IMG/VR virus record: IMGVR_UViG_3300032285_000863
Coordinates: 1 to 49,494 of that record
DNA length: 49,494 nucleotides
From: a virus
Reading direction: 5' to 3' (one strand)
The notes under the pieces were generated by a model that did not search any database, was not told the DNA's origin, and worked only from the letters and a program-made list of their open reading frames with translations. The position numbers were made by a program, and so were the translations under genes. Numbering within the stretch: position 1 is the stretch's first letter; every line of letters begins with the position of its first letter. This document shows, piece by piece, positions 18,401 through 26,044 of this stretch.

Positions 18401-21400
18401 ACCATGCAATCGAGAGATTGAAAGCTGGTGAGAAGGTTGTTTTGACTGTGTCCAATACCATGGGCGCGTTCTTAAAAGAATACGCCGATGAAATGGATCT
18501 TAAGGTCGGTGATCCCATTAATATGTCGTTTGCTGACCTGTACATTCGTTACTTGGAAAAGCAACGCATGGTTACGATTAAGAAGCCAGGTGGGTTAAAA
18601 GAAAAGTACCGCCTGACTGACGAAGATTTGGGTGAGAATTTAACCAATCGCTACAACGAGATCCTTGATTTCATTCGTAACGCCAACTTTGGTTCTGCCC
18701 CAGTTTCTCCAATTGATTACTTCCACAGTGAATTGCGTAAAGTCAAAATTAAAGGCTTGGATGGCAAAGAGCGTAACGTAACTACGGATGAGATTACAGG
18801 CCGTACAGTTTCTGTGAGCTATGAAGGTGGTAAGGCTTTGTTGGCATCACGTTCTAGCACGATTAAGCAACGGGTTAACGCTGTTAAAGCCTTTAATAAT
18901 GGTGACACTGACGTTATCATTTTGAACCAAGCTGGCTCTACTGGTTTGTCTTTACACGCTAAAGCATCATTCAAAGATACGCGCAAACGCCACATGATCA
19001 TTGTTCAGGCTGAGAAGAACATTGACACCCATATGCAGATGCTTGGCCGTGTGCACCGCACTGGTCAAGTTATCCCGCCAGCCTACTCACAGATGATGGC
19101 TGACATCCCAGCTGAGATGCGTCCTGCAGCCGTTTTGCTTAAGAAGATGGCATCCCTGAACGCTAACACCACCGCTTCGCGTAAGTCTGCCGTGTCAGCT
19201 GAAGGCACTGTTGACTTTATGAATGAATACGGCGGTCAAATTGCACAGGAATATTTGCGCGATAACCCAGAGGTCTACCAAGAGCTGGGCGGCGAGAAGG
19301 TTGCCAAACTCAAAGACAATACTGAAGATGCTGGCGAAGAGGACATTCGTAAGCTGACTGGCTATATTCCAATCCTGCCAATCAAACAGCAGGAAGAAGT
19401 CTACAGAGACTTGATCGAGCGTTACAACGATTTGATTGAGCGCGAAGACAGCATGGGCTCCAACAAGTTGGAAGCCAAGGCTATGGACTTGGATGCCCAG
19501 ACAGTTAGCTCCAAGCCAATCACCGAAGATAAGGGTGATCCATCTTTATTTGCCCAGCCTGCCTATATGGAACAGGTGGATGTCAAGCGCACAGTTAAGC
19601 CTTACTCTAAAGCTGAAGTGCAGGAGATGGCGAAGGACAGCAAAGAAAAGATCAAAGACGATCCTAAATATACATTTAGAGAAATTGATGCCAAAGCAAA
19701 AGCATATGCTGATGAACAACTAGCAGATGCCCAAGCTCGCGGAGCTGACCCAGTTCGTATTGCCGCCATTGAAGGCCAGATCAGAACACAGCGTGAGCAC
19801 GTTAAAACCATCCTTCTCAATTATGGGATTGGTACTCGTTTGGCCATCAAGAACACCAATGGCGTGTTTGTGTATGGCGTAGTAACTGACATTGAGAACA
19901 AGGGTAAAACCAAGAACCCAGTGGCTGGCTCTGACTGGAAGATGACGATTGCCCTTGCTAATGGTGATGCCAAGTCTTTGCCCCTGACGTTCTCTCAGAT
20001 CGGCACTCGTTATATGTTGACTGCACAGGATGAAGTGCAGTATCTCAACCCAGAAACATTGCAAAACGAGTTGATCTCATTGATGGATTTGTTTGATCGT
20101 GGATCTACTGTTCGCCGTGAGAAACGTTGGATGGTGACTGGCAACATTTTGGCTGGTTTTGCTGCGGTCAATAACATTGGTCAGATCATTACGTACACTA
20201 AGAACGATGGTACGACTGGTCAGGGCGTGTTAATGCCACGCACGTTTGACTTTGAGAAGGAACAGAAGAATGCTCCCATCAGACTCAAGACAACAGCCGA
20301 TGTCATGCAATTCTTTGACACCTTTCCAAAGGGCGGAACAGTATCAACACCAGACTTTGTTTTAAAAATCAAGAGTGAAGGCTATGGCAAGTTTTCATTT
20401 GTCACGCCTAGCGCCAAGCGTGAAGGCGGCACATTCTTCTTAGACGATAACCTCATCAGGCTCATTGGCCAGTTCTACAAGCGGGGCTCAATCATGTCCA
20501 CTGTTGCTTATGACAGGGACAAGATCGAGAAGGCTGTTGATTACATCTTGAAGGGTCGTCAAGACTCTTTGGTTGTGGCAAGCAACAAAGATGAAGCGCG
20601 TGAGATGTTTGCGCCTAAAGACATACCGTTGTCTAGCATTAAGTTTGACAACGAGAGGTTGAGCATCAATCCGGCCATGAATATTGCCATGGATCGTGAA
20701 GCTTTGATCCGTCAGTATCAGTCTGTACGTCAGAAGAGCGCGGCCATCTCAGCTAAGTTTGCCAAGGGTGAGGCAGGGTTGGATGAGCAGAAAGCTTTGA
20801 CTTTCCTAAAGCAAGCTTCTAACGATTTGAAAGACAGCATTGAAATAACCAAGCCATCAGGCCGTCTTGCTAAGAACTTCTTTGCCAAGGCCACTGCTGA
20901 CTGGAATAAAGATCTGATCAGTGATGACGTTTATGACGTTATCAGAACTTTGCATGACAAATATCCAGAAGTCTTGGAAGGCCTGCAGTTTTCTATTAAG
21001 AAACAGCCAGAAAGCAAGTCAGTTATTGGTGACTTCTTTTCCTTCCAGCGTATTGTGCGTCTGTACAAAGGTACAACTGGCGTAACAGATCCAGAAACAA
21101 TCCGCCATGAGATTGTTCACAGCCTTGAGCAAATGATGGATAGGCCGGCTGCAAAGGCTTTGGTCGATGCTTGGTCTGATAGCTTGGGTAAAGCAATCAA
21201 AGCTGAGAAGTCAGCTTCTGGCCAGCGGTACTTCCGTGCTGTGCTTGAGATGCTCAATAACCCAAGCCAAGAAACCTACCAAAACGCCATCAATGTTTTG
21301 CCTTCAATGAAGTATTACCAGTATCTGAACCCATCAGAATACTGGGCTGTTAACGCTGAGAAGCTGATGGCGCGTAAGCTTGGCACAGGCTGGGATAAGT

Positions 21401-24339
21401 TTGTGCTGGCAGCCAAGCGTTTGTTTGAAGGTCTAAAGTTCATGTTTGGTTTTGATAACCGTTACATTGTTCAAAGAACCTTTAACGACATTATGAACAG
21501 CCGAGAAGAGCGATTTACAACTCGTTCTTTGAATGACTACATTACCCAAGAATCTATTCCCTTGTCCAACATGGTCAAGAACTTTAAGGGTGGCGAAGGC
21601 GCATTGGCCACTTGGGATTCTGCTGAAGACACTAACCTTGCCAAGATGCAGTACCGCATTGTTGACAAGCAAGTTGATACCCGCATGGTGGTTAAAGCAA
21701 TCACTGAGCAGATTGGCGATATTAGAGATCAGCATGACCCGTCTTTGCAGGAAACGCTGTATCACAGCTCTAAATCTAGCAAAATTGAGGACTTCTTAAA
21801 GAAAGAATTGCGTCCATTGGTTGAGAAGATGGAGAAGATGGGCGTGGAGTACCGCGACTTTGAGCACTATCTTCATATGCGTCATGCCAAAATTCGTAAT
21901 GACATCGTGGCCAAGCGTAACCCAGCCATGCCAGACGGCGGCTCGGGCATCTTTAATGAAGAGGTTGATGACTACTTTGCCGGCAAAGACAACTCAAAGT
22001 TAACACCGGCCGATGAGGCCAAGTACAAAGAGTTGGCTGAGACAGTAGATAACTGGATTAAAGAAACCCAAGACTTGCTAATCTCTTACGGCCTAGAGAA
22101 GCCTGAGACTATTGCCGCATGGCGCGAGAAGCTCCCCTTCTATGTTCCTTTAAAGCGTGATCCAGATGAGCTGGACTACGTGACTCCAGGTTCTGGATTG
22201 GGACAAGGCTTTGCAACTCGCGGTAACTTCTCTAAGTCTGCCACCGGCTCGTATAAGACTGTCGTTGACGTTCTAGCTAACATTGCCCTCCAGCGTGAGA
22301 GCGCCATCATCCGTGGTGAGAAGGCCAAGGTAGGCCGTGCTCTGTATGCTTTGGCCATTCAGAACCCAAATCCAAACTTCTGGAAGCCCGTTAACCCTGA
22401 CGCTATTCGCAATAAAAAGAAGCTCAAAGCAGAAATGGAAGGTTTTGACCTGACGTTGGCCGAAGCTGATGCCTTGTTTGCAGAGCCATCTTCACCACGT
22501 ATAGACCCAGCTACTGGCTTGGTTGAGTACAAAGTTAACCCTGCGCTGCGAAACTCACCCAACGTGTTTGCCGTGCGTGTAAATGGTGAAGACCGATTCA
22601 TATTCTTTAATCCGGGCGAAGTCCGTGCCAAGCGCATGGCAGAAGCCTTAAAGAACTTGGATGCCAATCAGTTAGAAGGTGCTTTGGGCACAGTAGCTGA
22701 AGCTACCCGCCTGATCGCGGCCATGAACACCCAGTACAACCCTGTGTTTGGTGCATGGAACTTTGCGCGTGATGCTGTGGGCGGCACCATTAACTTGGCC
22801 AGCACAGAGATTGCAGACAAGAAAATGCAAGTTCTGTCTGGCTCTATGCCTGCACTCAAAGCAATCTATACCGATCTGCGTGAGTTAGATGCCTCCGATA
22901 TTTCTAAATCACAGAAAGAATGGATTGAGCTGTGGAAACAGTTCAGGGATATTGGCGGTATCACTGGCTACAGCGAGCAGTTCAGCCGTGCCAAAGACAA
23001 AGCTTCTATTGTTGAGCGCGAAGTAGCTCGTTTAGATCGCGGTAATGCCCGTAAAAAGGCAGATGCCGTCATGGAATGGCTGTCTGACTATAACGATGCC
23101 ATGGAAAATGCCGTGCGTTTGTCAGCGTTTAAAGCTGGTTTAGATGCCGGCATGACACCCCAACGTGCGGCCGCTTTGGCCAAGAACCTGACTGTTAACT
23201 TTAACAAAAAGGGTCAAGCCACTGCCAATGCGAATGCCCTGTATGCGTTCTTTAATGCTCGCGTCCAAGGCACAGCTCGCATGATGGAAGTCATGTTCCA
23301 AGATAAAGATGGCAAGATCACAATGACTGCCGTTGGCAAGAAGATTGTTGCCGGCGGTATGTTGTTGGGCTCAATGCAAGCTTTGATCTTGATGGCGGCA
23401 GGATTTGATGGCGATGAACCACCAGACTTCCTCAAAGACAAAAACTTGATCTTGCCTACGTTTGGTTTGGGTGGTGAGAAGAAGTACCTGATCGTCCCCA
23501 TGCCTTTGGGCTGGAACGTGTTCCCCAACATTGGCCGTGAGCTGACTGAGTATGTCTTGATCAACTCACACGCCATGAAGGGCAATCGCAAGATGGCTCA
23601 GACAGTTACCAACATTACAGGCCAGATCTTTGATATGTTTAACCCTCTGGGTGCTGGCAGTGCGGCCAACTTCTTTACGCCTACGATTGCAGACCCATTT
23701 GTTAATGTGTTTGGAACCAATAAAGATACCTTTGGACGGCCAATCTCAAGGCAAGCTCGGGAAGACAAACCAACTCCGGGTTGGGAGCGCAGCCGAGACA
23801 ATTCCACCAAGTTGAGTAAAGCCATAGCTTATGGCCTGAACTACTTGACTGGCGGTGGTGAGCATGGCATCGGTCTGGTAAGCCCCACTGCTGACCAGCT
23901 TGATTACCTTGCAAAAGAGTATGCCGGCGGTGTTGGCCGTGAGTTGACTAAAGCGGCTAGGTTTACTTCTAACTTAATCTCTGGTGATGAAACCCCATCA
24001 TATGGAGTTCCTATCCTTGGTAAGTTGTATGGATCTGCTGTCGAGCCTTCTGCGGTGGCTGACAAGTTCTATAAGAACATCAAAGTCATGGCAGAGTTTG
24101 AAGGAACCATGAAGCGGATGAAAGAGTCCAAAGTCAGTACATCCGAGTTTATGAAAGATCAACCAGAGGCTAGGTTAGTCAAACGGGCTAATTATGTTGA
24201 GAATGAAGTGGCTAAGTTCAACAAGGAACTCCACGCCATGCACAAGCGTAATGCCTCTGAGAAAGACATTAAAGCCAAAAAAGAGCAAAGGGATAAGGTA
24301 ATGAAGGCTTTCAATAACGAAGTCAGCAGAGCCCAATAA
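12403..24339 (+). CDS. Giant polyvalent protein: methyltransferase, SNO/DarB-like helicase, HExxH motif, LPD38-like end
   Basis: A 3978-residue protein with AGGGG before the ATG. Domains in order: N-terminal DVLMPDGTTITGVPEG module; Gly/Ala membrane-active-looking region, residues 140-330; Pro/Ala linkers; N6-adenine methyltransferase with motif I EPTAGNG at 1252-1258 and NPPF at 1312-1315; Gly/Arg/Glu linker about 1435-1565; Strawberry-notch-type SF2 helicase with Walker A GDQTGVGKGR at 1659-1668, DESH at 1807-1810, SAT at 1852-1854, GSTGLSLHA at 2178-2186 and LGRVHRTGQ at 2214-2222; HEIVH at 2902-2906, a zincin-like motif with E2979 or E2986 as possible third ligand; LPD38-like region from about 3435 (GAWNFARDAVGGT) to about 3800. 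The MTase-helicase pair matches P1 DarB-type antirestriction proteins, which are injected with DNA. Polyvalent proteins of this build are known from phages and conjugative elements. The protease role is inference. Confidence 0.9.
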   Translation: MDVLMPDGTTITGVPEGTTKAELLARYTKYTGATEPAQGIASLAPNTMTADQYRQQIAARDEQGYDRTFGGSAIDAGVTALKAAIGLPEAFVGLADIPSFGYAGKILENMGYKPKEAKEILDTYLSEAQQAANRRVKEKQGFLPTVGAALQNPSVIASSVGESIPQMLGGASVARGLMKAAPAVAPWLAGALGEGIIGAGGAAEQIRQESKDKLLSGKQVLSALGSGAGTAAFGAAAGRLSNKLGLGDIDTLLAGGAGQGGAKSVRDFAKKAIGSGISEGVFEELPQSAQEQMWMNYATDKPIMDGVAEAAGMGVVTGAAMGVGATALQGRRPQQPAGLPSVAPETPLAPPVSSPEAGIAALVPQPPAPPAAPPAVAPVAEEAPAQDLEAMLKEALAATGSDINTVNMPKAEEPAKAPAPVSPEEPPSTQLLKEVLPEPTAKERPSSPVIVNGIIDGWQGSADKLPEQTRNWMTENGLIQGKNTTPLGQRLMDTIKQAEEQHRVTEGLKGVEAMKRGERMPPPASMTTEQVDQVVDQFIAANKPKPVAKPAAPAAPAVNPKVQEFLVLENQSRENRKLKPLTYEQALKAINDDVENDMEFGDFNTSAKRMVEEARGRLEYDAEITAPSSTVNISKTGEALRNKPFVPDELDKKAIEIYKKIKAANPEADVDEQIANPNRFHPVAEEKNSKGIKIGDLVYRKGESEPDIVTTVYNDRVKLTDRKTGNSGFENIDLVSKEPIPYDYKFNFGYGDIEVNVNEWNNNKNEWQFSMYGPGASDTGFRSELGIYFKGTPGTKAFDDFVESVVSRSTADRPQQIAKAKKEAEKNMTPEQRKQRREQELAADKERLAKESAESDERIKARNELLGEIQEHMKKNKIGIYSPMPSLKTAMETIEKLKKGNKTDPRAEGWMKGQGIIWTPEKNPQFTRMGKRFVQEVYKLNQKLTEEQRASGTEDATVLKAAVDKANAITDKERKKAIADKQKAIEAQNIDKAKIEQADQDIEKALGDLAMLITKGTRLNMMPEDEQKLMPILTTLMDASFRKGYYKFKEAARYVMDLIRSQLGHDFADEITLDQLQGAYIGMAGRYQDQGASSKKEVIAIESLAEIDEVAGEIEVGEVDINNPSEQFEVAQNLAQFFMEDGEFANINEARKMIADMTGQDIKPGTKESKMADEAIEAGVVMAARNIVDAGRQDKLTSAQIYDKLVDLYERQPNLSGRSSTSIAQQAYSTPAPLAYVASELAGINKSTVVYEPTAGNGMLLIGATEDNIIANELNKDRYEMLSRILEGSEIGNENALDSNVKGADFDVVIENPPFGKAGNISDIDHAIAMHSLEGMKDDGRAVLILGGVQANTEEGRREGYRGKAKREFYYNLYNKYNVVDHFTAGGNMYAKQGTTYPVDVIVIDGVGKSQRDLPAADLPQLITSYEQLKEKLNDRMVSRGDRGTGRADSGVSAKGGVEPEGVGRGAVGQGEQPSGERGRPAGGGERGVSEPESARGGQREPSGGRTGEVQPEPTDESKRATEGRPVPSEGKRGEAGGKTGAERRKPSELGGVSVVSGERVGSGLTERAIKEEETSNQVSYIPHSQATAVGTLVPKAMAQAIEDSISRVEAEVGNIDEFVAEQLEMDPETLREQFSAEQIDALVLAIRNAEEGKGFIIGDQTGVGKGRVVAAMIKYALINGKIPIFVTEKPNLYSDMIRDLDDIGMTDDLGLDTTRSKIFMTNGDVTVPYTLIRQVKGEAVENNLILRPAKSDGLDAIMKQMVKNDNLGNFKVIFTNYSQLQTVKGKPTERQAFIKHFGAGNYMIFDESHNAGGAGVEPSKAEKDAGVNIGQGRSGFVRELVKNAFGTFFSSATYAKRPDVMDLYSSTDMRLAVDNITQLSDAIKAGGIPMQQTVANMLTKVGQYIRRERTFAGVAYNTQEAKVNKATAEDMATSMRDILAFSREKEVIVKDLQKSLDTKGSRAAIQTEKTTVQGANFGSNMHSLIDQMLLSLKAQDSINHAIERLKAGEKVVLTVSNTMGAFLKEYADEMDLKVGDPINMSFADLYIRYLEKQRMVTIKKPGGLKEKYRLTDEDLGENLTNRYNEILDFIRNANFGSAPVSPIDYFHSELRKVKIKGLDGKERNVTTDEITGRTVSVSYEGGKALLASRSSTIKQRVNAVKAFNNGDTDVIILNQAGSTGLSLHAKASFKDTRKRHMIIVQAEKNIDTHMQMLGRVHRTGQVIPPAYSQMMADIPAEMRPAAVLLKKMASLNANTTASRKSAVSAEGTVDFMNEYGGQIAQEYLRDNPEVYQELGGEKVAKLKDNTEDAGEEDIRKLTGYIPILPIKQQEEVYRDLIERYNDLIEREDSMGSNKLEAKAMDLDAQTVSSKPITEDKGDPSLFAQPAYMEQVDVKRTVKPYSKAEVQEMAKDSKEKIKDDPKYTFREIDAKAKAYADEQLADAQARGADPVRIAAIEGQIRTQREHVKTILLNYGIGTRLAIKNTNGVFVYGVVTDIENKGKTKNPVAGSDWKMTIALANGDAKSLPLTFSQIGTRYMLTAQDEVQYLNPETLQNELISLMDLFDRGSTVRREKRWMVTGNILAGFAAVNNIGQIITYTKNDGTTGQGVLMPRTFDFEKEQKNAPIRLKTTADVMQFFDTFPKGGTVSTPDFVLKIKSEGYGKFSFVTPSAKREGGTFFLDDNLIRLIGQFYKRGSIMSTVAYDRDKIEKAVDYILKGRQDSLVVASNKDEAREMFAPKDIPLSSIKFDNERLSINPAMNIAMDREALIRQYQSVRQKSAAISAKFAKGEAGLDEQKALTFLKQASNDLKDSIEITKPSGRLAKNFFAKATADWNKDLISDDVYDVIRTLHDKYPEVLEGLQFSIKKQPESKSVIGDFFSFQRIVRLYKGTTGVTDPETIRHEIVHSLEQMMDRPAAKALVDAWSDSLGKAIKAEKSASGQRYFRAVLEMLNNPSQETYQNAINVLPSMKYYQYLNPSEYWAVNAEKLMARKLGTGWDKFVLAAKRLFEGLKFMFGFDNRYIVQRTFNDIMNSREERFTTRSLNDYITQESIPLSNMVKNFKGGEGALATWDSAEDTNLAKMQYRIVDKQVDTRMVVKAITEQIGDIRDQHDPSLQETLYHSSKSSKIEDFLKKELRPLVEKMEKMGVEYRDFEHYLHMRHAKIRNDIVAKRNPAMPDGGSGIFNEEVDDYFAGKDNSKLTPADEAKYKELAETVDNWIKETQDLLISYGLEKPETIAAWREKLPFYVPLKRDPDELDYVTPGSGLGQGFATRGNFSKSATGSYKTVVDVLANIALQRESAIIRGEKAKVGRALYALAIQNPNPNFWKPVNPDAIRNKKKLKAEMEGFDLTLAEADALFAEPSSPRIDPATGLVEYKVNPALRNSPNVFAVRVNGEDRFIFFNPGEVRAKRMAEALKNLDANQLEGALGTVAEATRLIAAMNTQYNPVFGAWNFARDAVGGTINLASTEIADKKMQVLSGSMPALKAIYTDLRELDASDISKSQKEWIELWKQFRDIGGITGYSEQFSRAKDKASIVEREVARLDRGNARKKADAVMEWLSDYNDAMENAVRLSAFKAGLDAGMTPQRAAALAKNLTVNFNKKGQATANANALYAFFNARVQGTARMMEVMFQDKDGKITMTAVGKKIVAGGMLLGSMQALILMAAGFDGDEPPDFLKDKNLILPTFGLGGEKKYLIVPMPLGWNVFPNIGRELTEYVLINSHAMKGNRKMAQTVTNITGQIFDMFNPLGAGSAANFFTPTIADPFVNVFGTNKDTFGRPISRQAREDKPTPGWERSRDNSTKLSKAIAYGLNYLTGGGEHGIGLVSPTADQLDYLAKEYAGGVGRELTKAARFTSNLISGDETPSYGVPILGKLYGSAVEPSAVADKFYKNIKVMAEFEGTMKRMKESKVSTSEFMKDQPEARLVKRANYVENEVAKFNKELHAMHKRNASEKDIKAKKEQRDKVMKAFNNEVSRAQ
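13607..13625. repeat. Dispersed palindrome, copy 2 (intragenic)
   Basis: The same 19-bp palindrome as copy 1, ATATTAACACTGTTAATAT, in the same reading phase. It encodes GSDINTVNMPKAEE in the proline-rich linker at about residue 402 of the giant protein. Identity with copy 1 extends to 26 nt (from CTGATATT to ATATGCCC), although the surrounding protein sequences are unrelated. Confidence 0.8.
16703..17098 (+). CDS. Embedded overlapping gene within the giant gene (+1 frame)
   Basis: An ATG at 16703, preceded by AAGGAG with 7 nt spacing from AGGAG, opens a 131-residue reading frame shifted +1 from the giant gene. It ends TAA at 17096-17098. The product looks like a normal folded protein: a beta start (PAELTVVLVPKG), then helices (LSQKEWVEALSDRVNSLV, RYNLNLLTNLNVLQKEDLF) and a conserved-looking end VSLANWVELALSQVSVSDLD. 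Over the same bases the giant protein reads as low-complexity Gly/Arg/Glu linker between methyltransferase and helicase. The contrast suggests two proteins from the same DNA, with the linker free to vary. Function unknown; possibly a partner of the giant protein. Confidence 0.65.
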   Translation: MIAWYPEEIVAPAELTVVLVPKGELSQKEWVEALSDRVNSLVEKEEDPLEAANEACRNLSLPEVDSANQAGDALVRYNLNLLTNLNVLQKEDLFPAKVSEEKPAARQALKDVSLANWVELALSQVSVSDLD

Positions 24340-24625
24340 TCCCCTGCTCAAAGAATAAGCCCAGAGTTTTGCGGTGTGCTTCCTCCCACATCTCAACCCT
24401 CTGGGCTTTATCCATCTTAGACCCCTGATCTAATTCCATATGGCACCGATAGCACAATGACGCTATGCGGTAATCGTGAGCTTTCAGGCCACGGCCCTTG
24501 CCGTCCCGTAGTTGGTTACTGTGGGCGGCTACCACTGTTCCGTCACTTGTCCCGCAGTGCTGGCACGGCAGGAGCCTTGCGGCTTTTAGAAGTTTTTCGT
24601 TTCGATACATTTGGTTTACAGTCAT
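24323..24625 (-). CDS. YbcO-like (DUF1364) nuclease
   Basis: A 100-residue protein with a CxxC/CxxCH zinc centre: PCQHCGTSDGTVVAAHSNQL, GKGRGLKAHDYRIASLCYRC, then HMELDQGSK. The AH, GRG-K-D and C-xx-CH-E-D pattern matches the YbcO/DUF1364 family of lambdoid phages, HNH-like nucleases whose suggested role is cutting branched DNA. It is the last gene of the leftward early operon and overlaps the 3' end of the giant gene by 17 nt, tail to tail, with no terminator between. A shorter start at 24610 (MYRNEKLL) is possible. Confidence 0.8.
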   Translation of the reverse strand: MTVNQMYRNEKLLKAARLLPCQHCGTSDGTVVAAHSNQLRDGKGRGLKAHDYRIASLCYRCHMELDQGSKMDKAQRVEMWEEAHRKTLGLFFEQGIIGLC

Positions 24626-24737
24626 AGCACACCCAGCGGTTGCCTTTTGGATCTACAAGTTTGCCGTGGTCTAAGGGTTTGGAATGCTCACAGGTAGCGC
24701 AATAGCGTTTACCGTAGATCCTCATGTTTTCTGACAT
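24543..24737 (-). CDS. Small zinc-ribbon protein
   Basis: A 64-residue protein with C13-x2-C16 and C37-x2-C40 (YCATCEHSKPLDHG, WVCYDCKP), followed by a basic tail (SKRKTSKSRKAP). This fits a single zinc ribbon that could bind nucleic acid. It overlaps the YbcO-like gene by 83 nt in another frame, which is long for this genome. A second in-frame ATG at 24725 (MRIYGKRY) would still keep the zinc ribbon. A protein with similar spacing is encoded at 32796-32987. Confidence 0.65.
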   Translation of the reverse strand: MSENMRIYGKRYCATCEHSKPLDHGKLVDPKGNRWVCYDCKPNVSKRKTSKSRKAPAVPALRDK

Positions 24738-24933
24738 TGCGTTTGCCTTTCTTGATTGCAGCCAGTCCTTCGACAGGCTCTTCAGTGCGGGCTTCCATCA
24801 AGGCGTCAGCCAAGTCGTAAGCACCGCGCGCAATGATGTGGTTGTCAGCTGGCATTTCTGGGTCAATCCGGTGAATCAACCCGAGCATTGCAAACATGGC
24901 CGCCAGATCACGAAGGTTAGAGTCGTGTTCCAT
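24709..24933 (-). CDS. Small helical hypothetical protein
   Basis: A 74-residue protein. The N-terminal helix (LRDLAAMFAMLGLIHRI) is followed by IIARGAYDLADALMEAR and a basic C-terminus (AAIKKGKRNVRK). The A-x-LADA(M/L)-EAR...AAIKK pattern is common among small phage proteins of recombination operons, with no known function. It overlaps the next gene by up to 29 nt and the upstream gene by one base. Confidence 0.65.
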   Translation of the reverse strand: MEHDSNLRDLAAMFAMLGLIHRIDPEMPADNHIIARGAYDLADALMEARTEEPVEGLAAIKKGKRNVRKHEDLR

Positions 24934-25166
24934 CAGTGAACCTCTTTAACTTTATCCGCATTTAAAAGGGCCTGATAAGCGTTCATCATAAAAATAAGAA
25001 ATACATTTTCGGGCATCTTCATTTCATATGCGATTACGCCTGTAACATGGCTAAGAGCTGCAACAGCAATGTGAGGGTTTTCCATTTCTGTATTCATCAC
25101 AAGAGCCAGAACTTTGTCTGACAAAGCGTTAATCTGATCCATATCTTGTTCGGTAGGTGCTTTCAT
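24933..25166 (-). CDS. Helical hypothetical protein
   Basis: A 77-residue protein. The ATG at 25166 follows GGAG with 5 nt spacing. A GTG codon just upstream (25169) could also initiate. It is almost entirely helical (DQINALSDKVLALVM, AAVALSHVTG-like segment, VFLIFMMNAYQALLNA) and mildly acidic. Stop and start junctions on both sides overlap by one base (TGATG), so it is translationally coupled. Function unknown. Confidence 0.65.
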   Translation of the reverse strand: MKAPTEQDMDQINALSDKVLALVMNTEMENPHIAVAALSHVTGVIAYEMKMPENVFLIFMMNAYQALLNADKVKEVH

Positions 25167-25438
25167 CACATCTCCAGTTCTTTGATCTGATCGGCCAGCA
25201 CATCGGCTAAGTATTTACCGCGAACGGCAATGTGCTCGATCTCTTTGCAGGCATCAATCTCTTTGACACAGTCTTTGAGTGCCTTGTTATACCCAGACTT
25301 GAAAGTATCGTCACCATCAACGATCATGCAAATAGCGTCACGCACCATGCTAGATGCTTTGCGCTGCTTGGCTAGTTCCTTGATCTTGTCGTGATACTCC
25401 ACGGGTAAATAAACGCTGTAAGGGATTAGTTTCTTCAT
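25166..25438 (-). CDS. Ribbon-helix-helix-like DNA-binding protein
   Basis: A 90-residue protein. The ATG at 25438 is chosen because GGAGG lies 5 nt upstream; an ATG at 25450 would put that ribosome binding site inside the gene. The N-terminus has a short beta strand (KKLIPYSVYLPVEY) then two helices (HDKIKELAKQRKASSMVRDAI), the layout of a ribbon-helix-helix fold such as CopG/Arc. An acidic helical C-terminus follows. It may regulate the leftward operon (inference). It overlaps the upstream gene by ATGA. Confidence 0.6.
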   Translation of the reverse strand: MKKLIPYSVYLPVEYHDKIKELAKQRKASSMVRDAICMIVDGDDTFKSGYNKALKDCVKEIDACKEIEHIAVRGKYLADVLADQIKELEM

Positions 25439-25857
25439 GCTTTCCTCCAAGCTTCGAAGCTAGTTCGCAATTGGTTAAATAAATGGCGGGCTTCTTCATT
25501 GGTTTTAAGCTCTTTGCGAGACTCTATGTCCAAGTAGGATGCTATCCACTGGGCACAAGCCTTCTCGTTCTTTTCCATTAGCCACTCTTTCTGGTGCAGC
25601 CACTCCCAAAAGTCTGGGTCACGGCACAGAATGCCGGCCAGCTTCACCGCATGATCACCGGGGAATTCGTTCTCTCGGTTCATCGGTTGTTCATCATCAC
25701 CCAAACGCACCATCACAACAACGTAGCGCGAGCCTACAAAATCGCGCATGAGGTCGTTGTGCAGCTCATCAGGGTGAACAGCCAAAGACAGCATATAACC
25801 GTCCTTGGATTGCTTAAGCCCTGTTTTTATCGCTTCGAACTGTATTGGATCTGGCAA
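25435..25857 (-). CDS. Conserved phage protein of recombination operons
   Basis: A 140-residue protein. Its first codon is TTG, supported by GGAG about 7 nt upstream; an internal ATG at 25794 (MLSLAVHP) would remove 21 residues. Recognisable blocks are LSLAVHPDELHNDLMRDFVG, SRYVVVMVRLGDDEQP, FPGDHAVKLAGILCRDPDFW and SRKELKTNEEARHLFNQLR. I recall the same blocks in proteins of Burkholderia-type phages near ERF or SSB genes. Function unknown; a replication or recombination accessory role follows from context only. Confidence 0.7.
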   Translation of the reverse strand: MPDPIQFEAIKTGLKQSKDGYMLSLAVHPDELHNDLMRDFVGSRYVVVMVRLGDDEQPMNRENEFPGDHAVKLAGILCRDPDFWEWLHQKEWLMEKNEKACAQWIASYLDIESRKELKTNEEARHLFNQLRTSFEAWRKA

Positions 25858-26044
25858 TTTGTAACTCCAAGTATTTGATAACGCCTACAGACATGGTCAA
25901 CTGCTCTTCCAGCTTGCCGACCTGTTCCTCAAGGTTGTCGATTACAGCCCGCAGCTTTAGCTCATCCTGCATCTGTGATTGAAGAGCGTTGTTTAGGTTG
26001 TTGCAAACCTTCTTCCATTCTTTAATTGTTTTAGGCTCAGTCAT
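25814..26044 (-). CDS. Coiled-coil hypothetical protein
   Basis: A 76-residue protein. The ATG at 26044 is favoured over an upstream in-frame start at 26098, which would run deep into the SSB-like gene. The core is a coiled coil with leucine heptads (LRAVIDNLEEQVGKLEEQL), and the C-terminus is basic (RSNTVRSDKNRA). It overlaps the SSB-like gene by 8 nt and the downstream gene by 44 nt. Function unknown. Confidence 0.6.
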   Translation of the reverse strand: MTEPKTIKEWKKVCNNLNNALQSQMQDELKLRAVIDNLEEQVGKLEEQLTMSVGVIKYLELQIARSNTVRSDKNRA

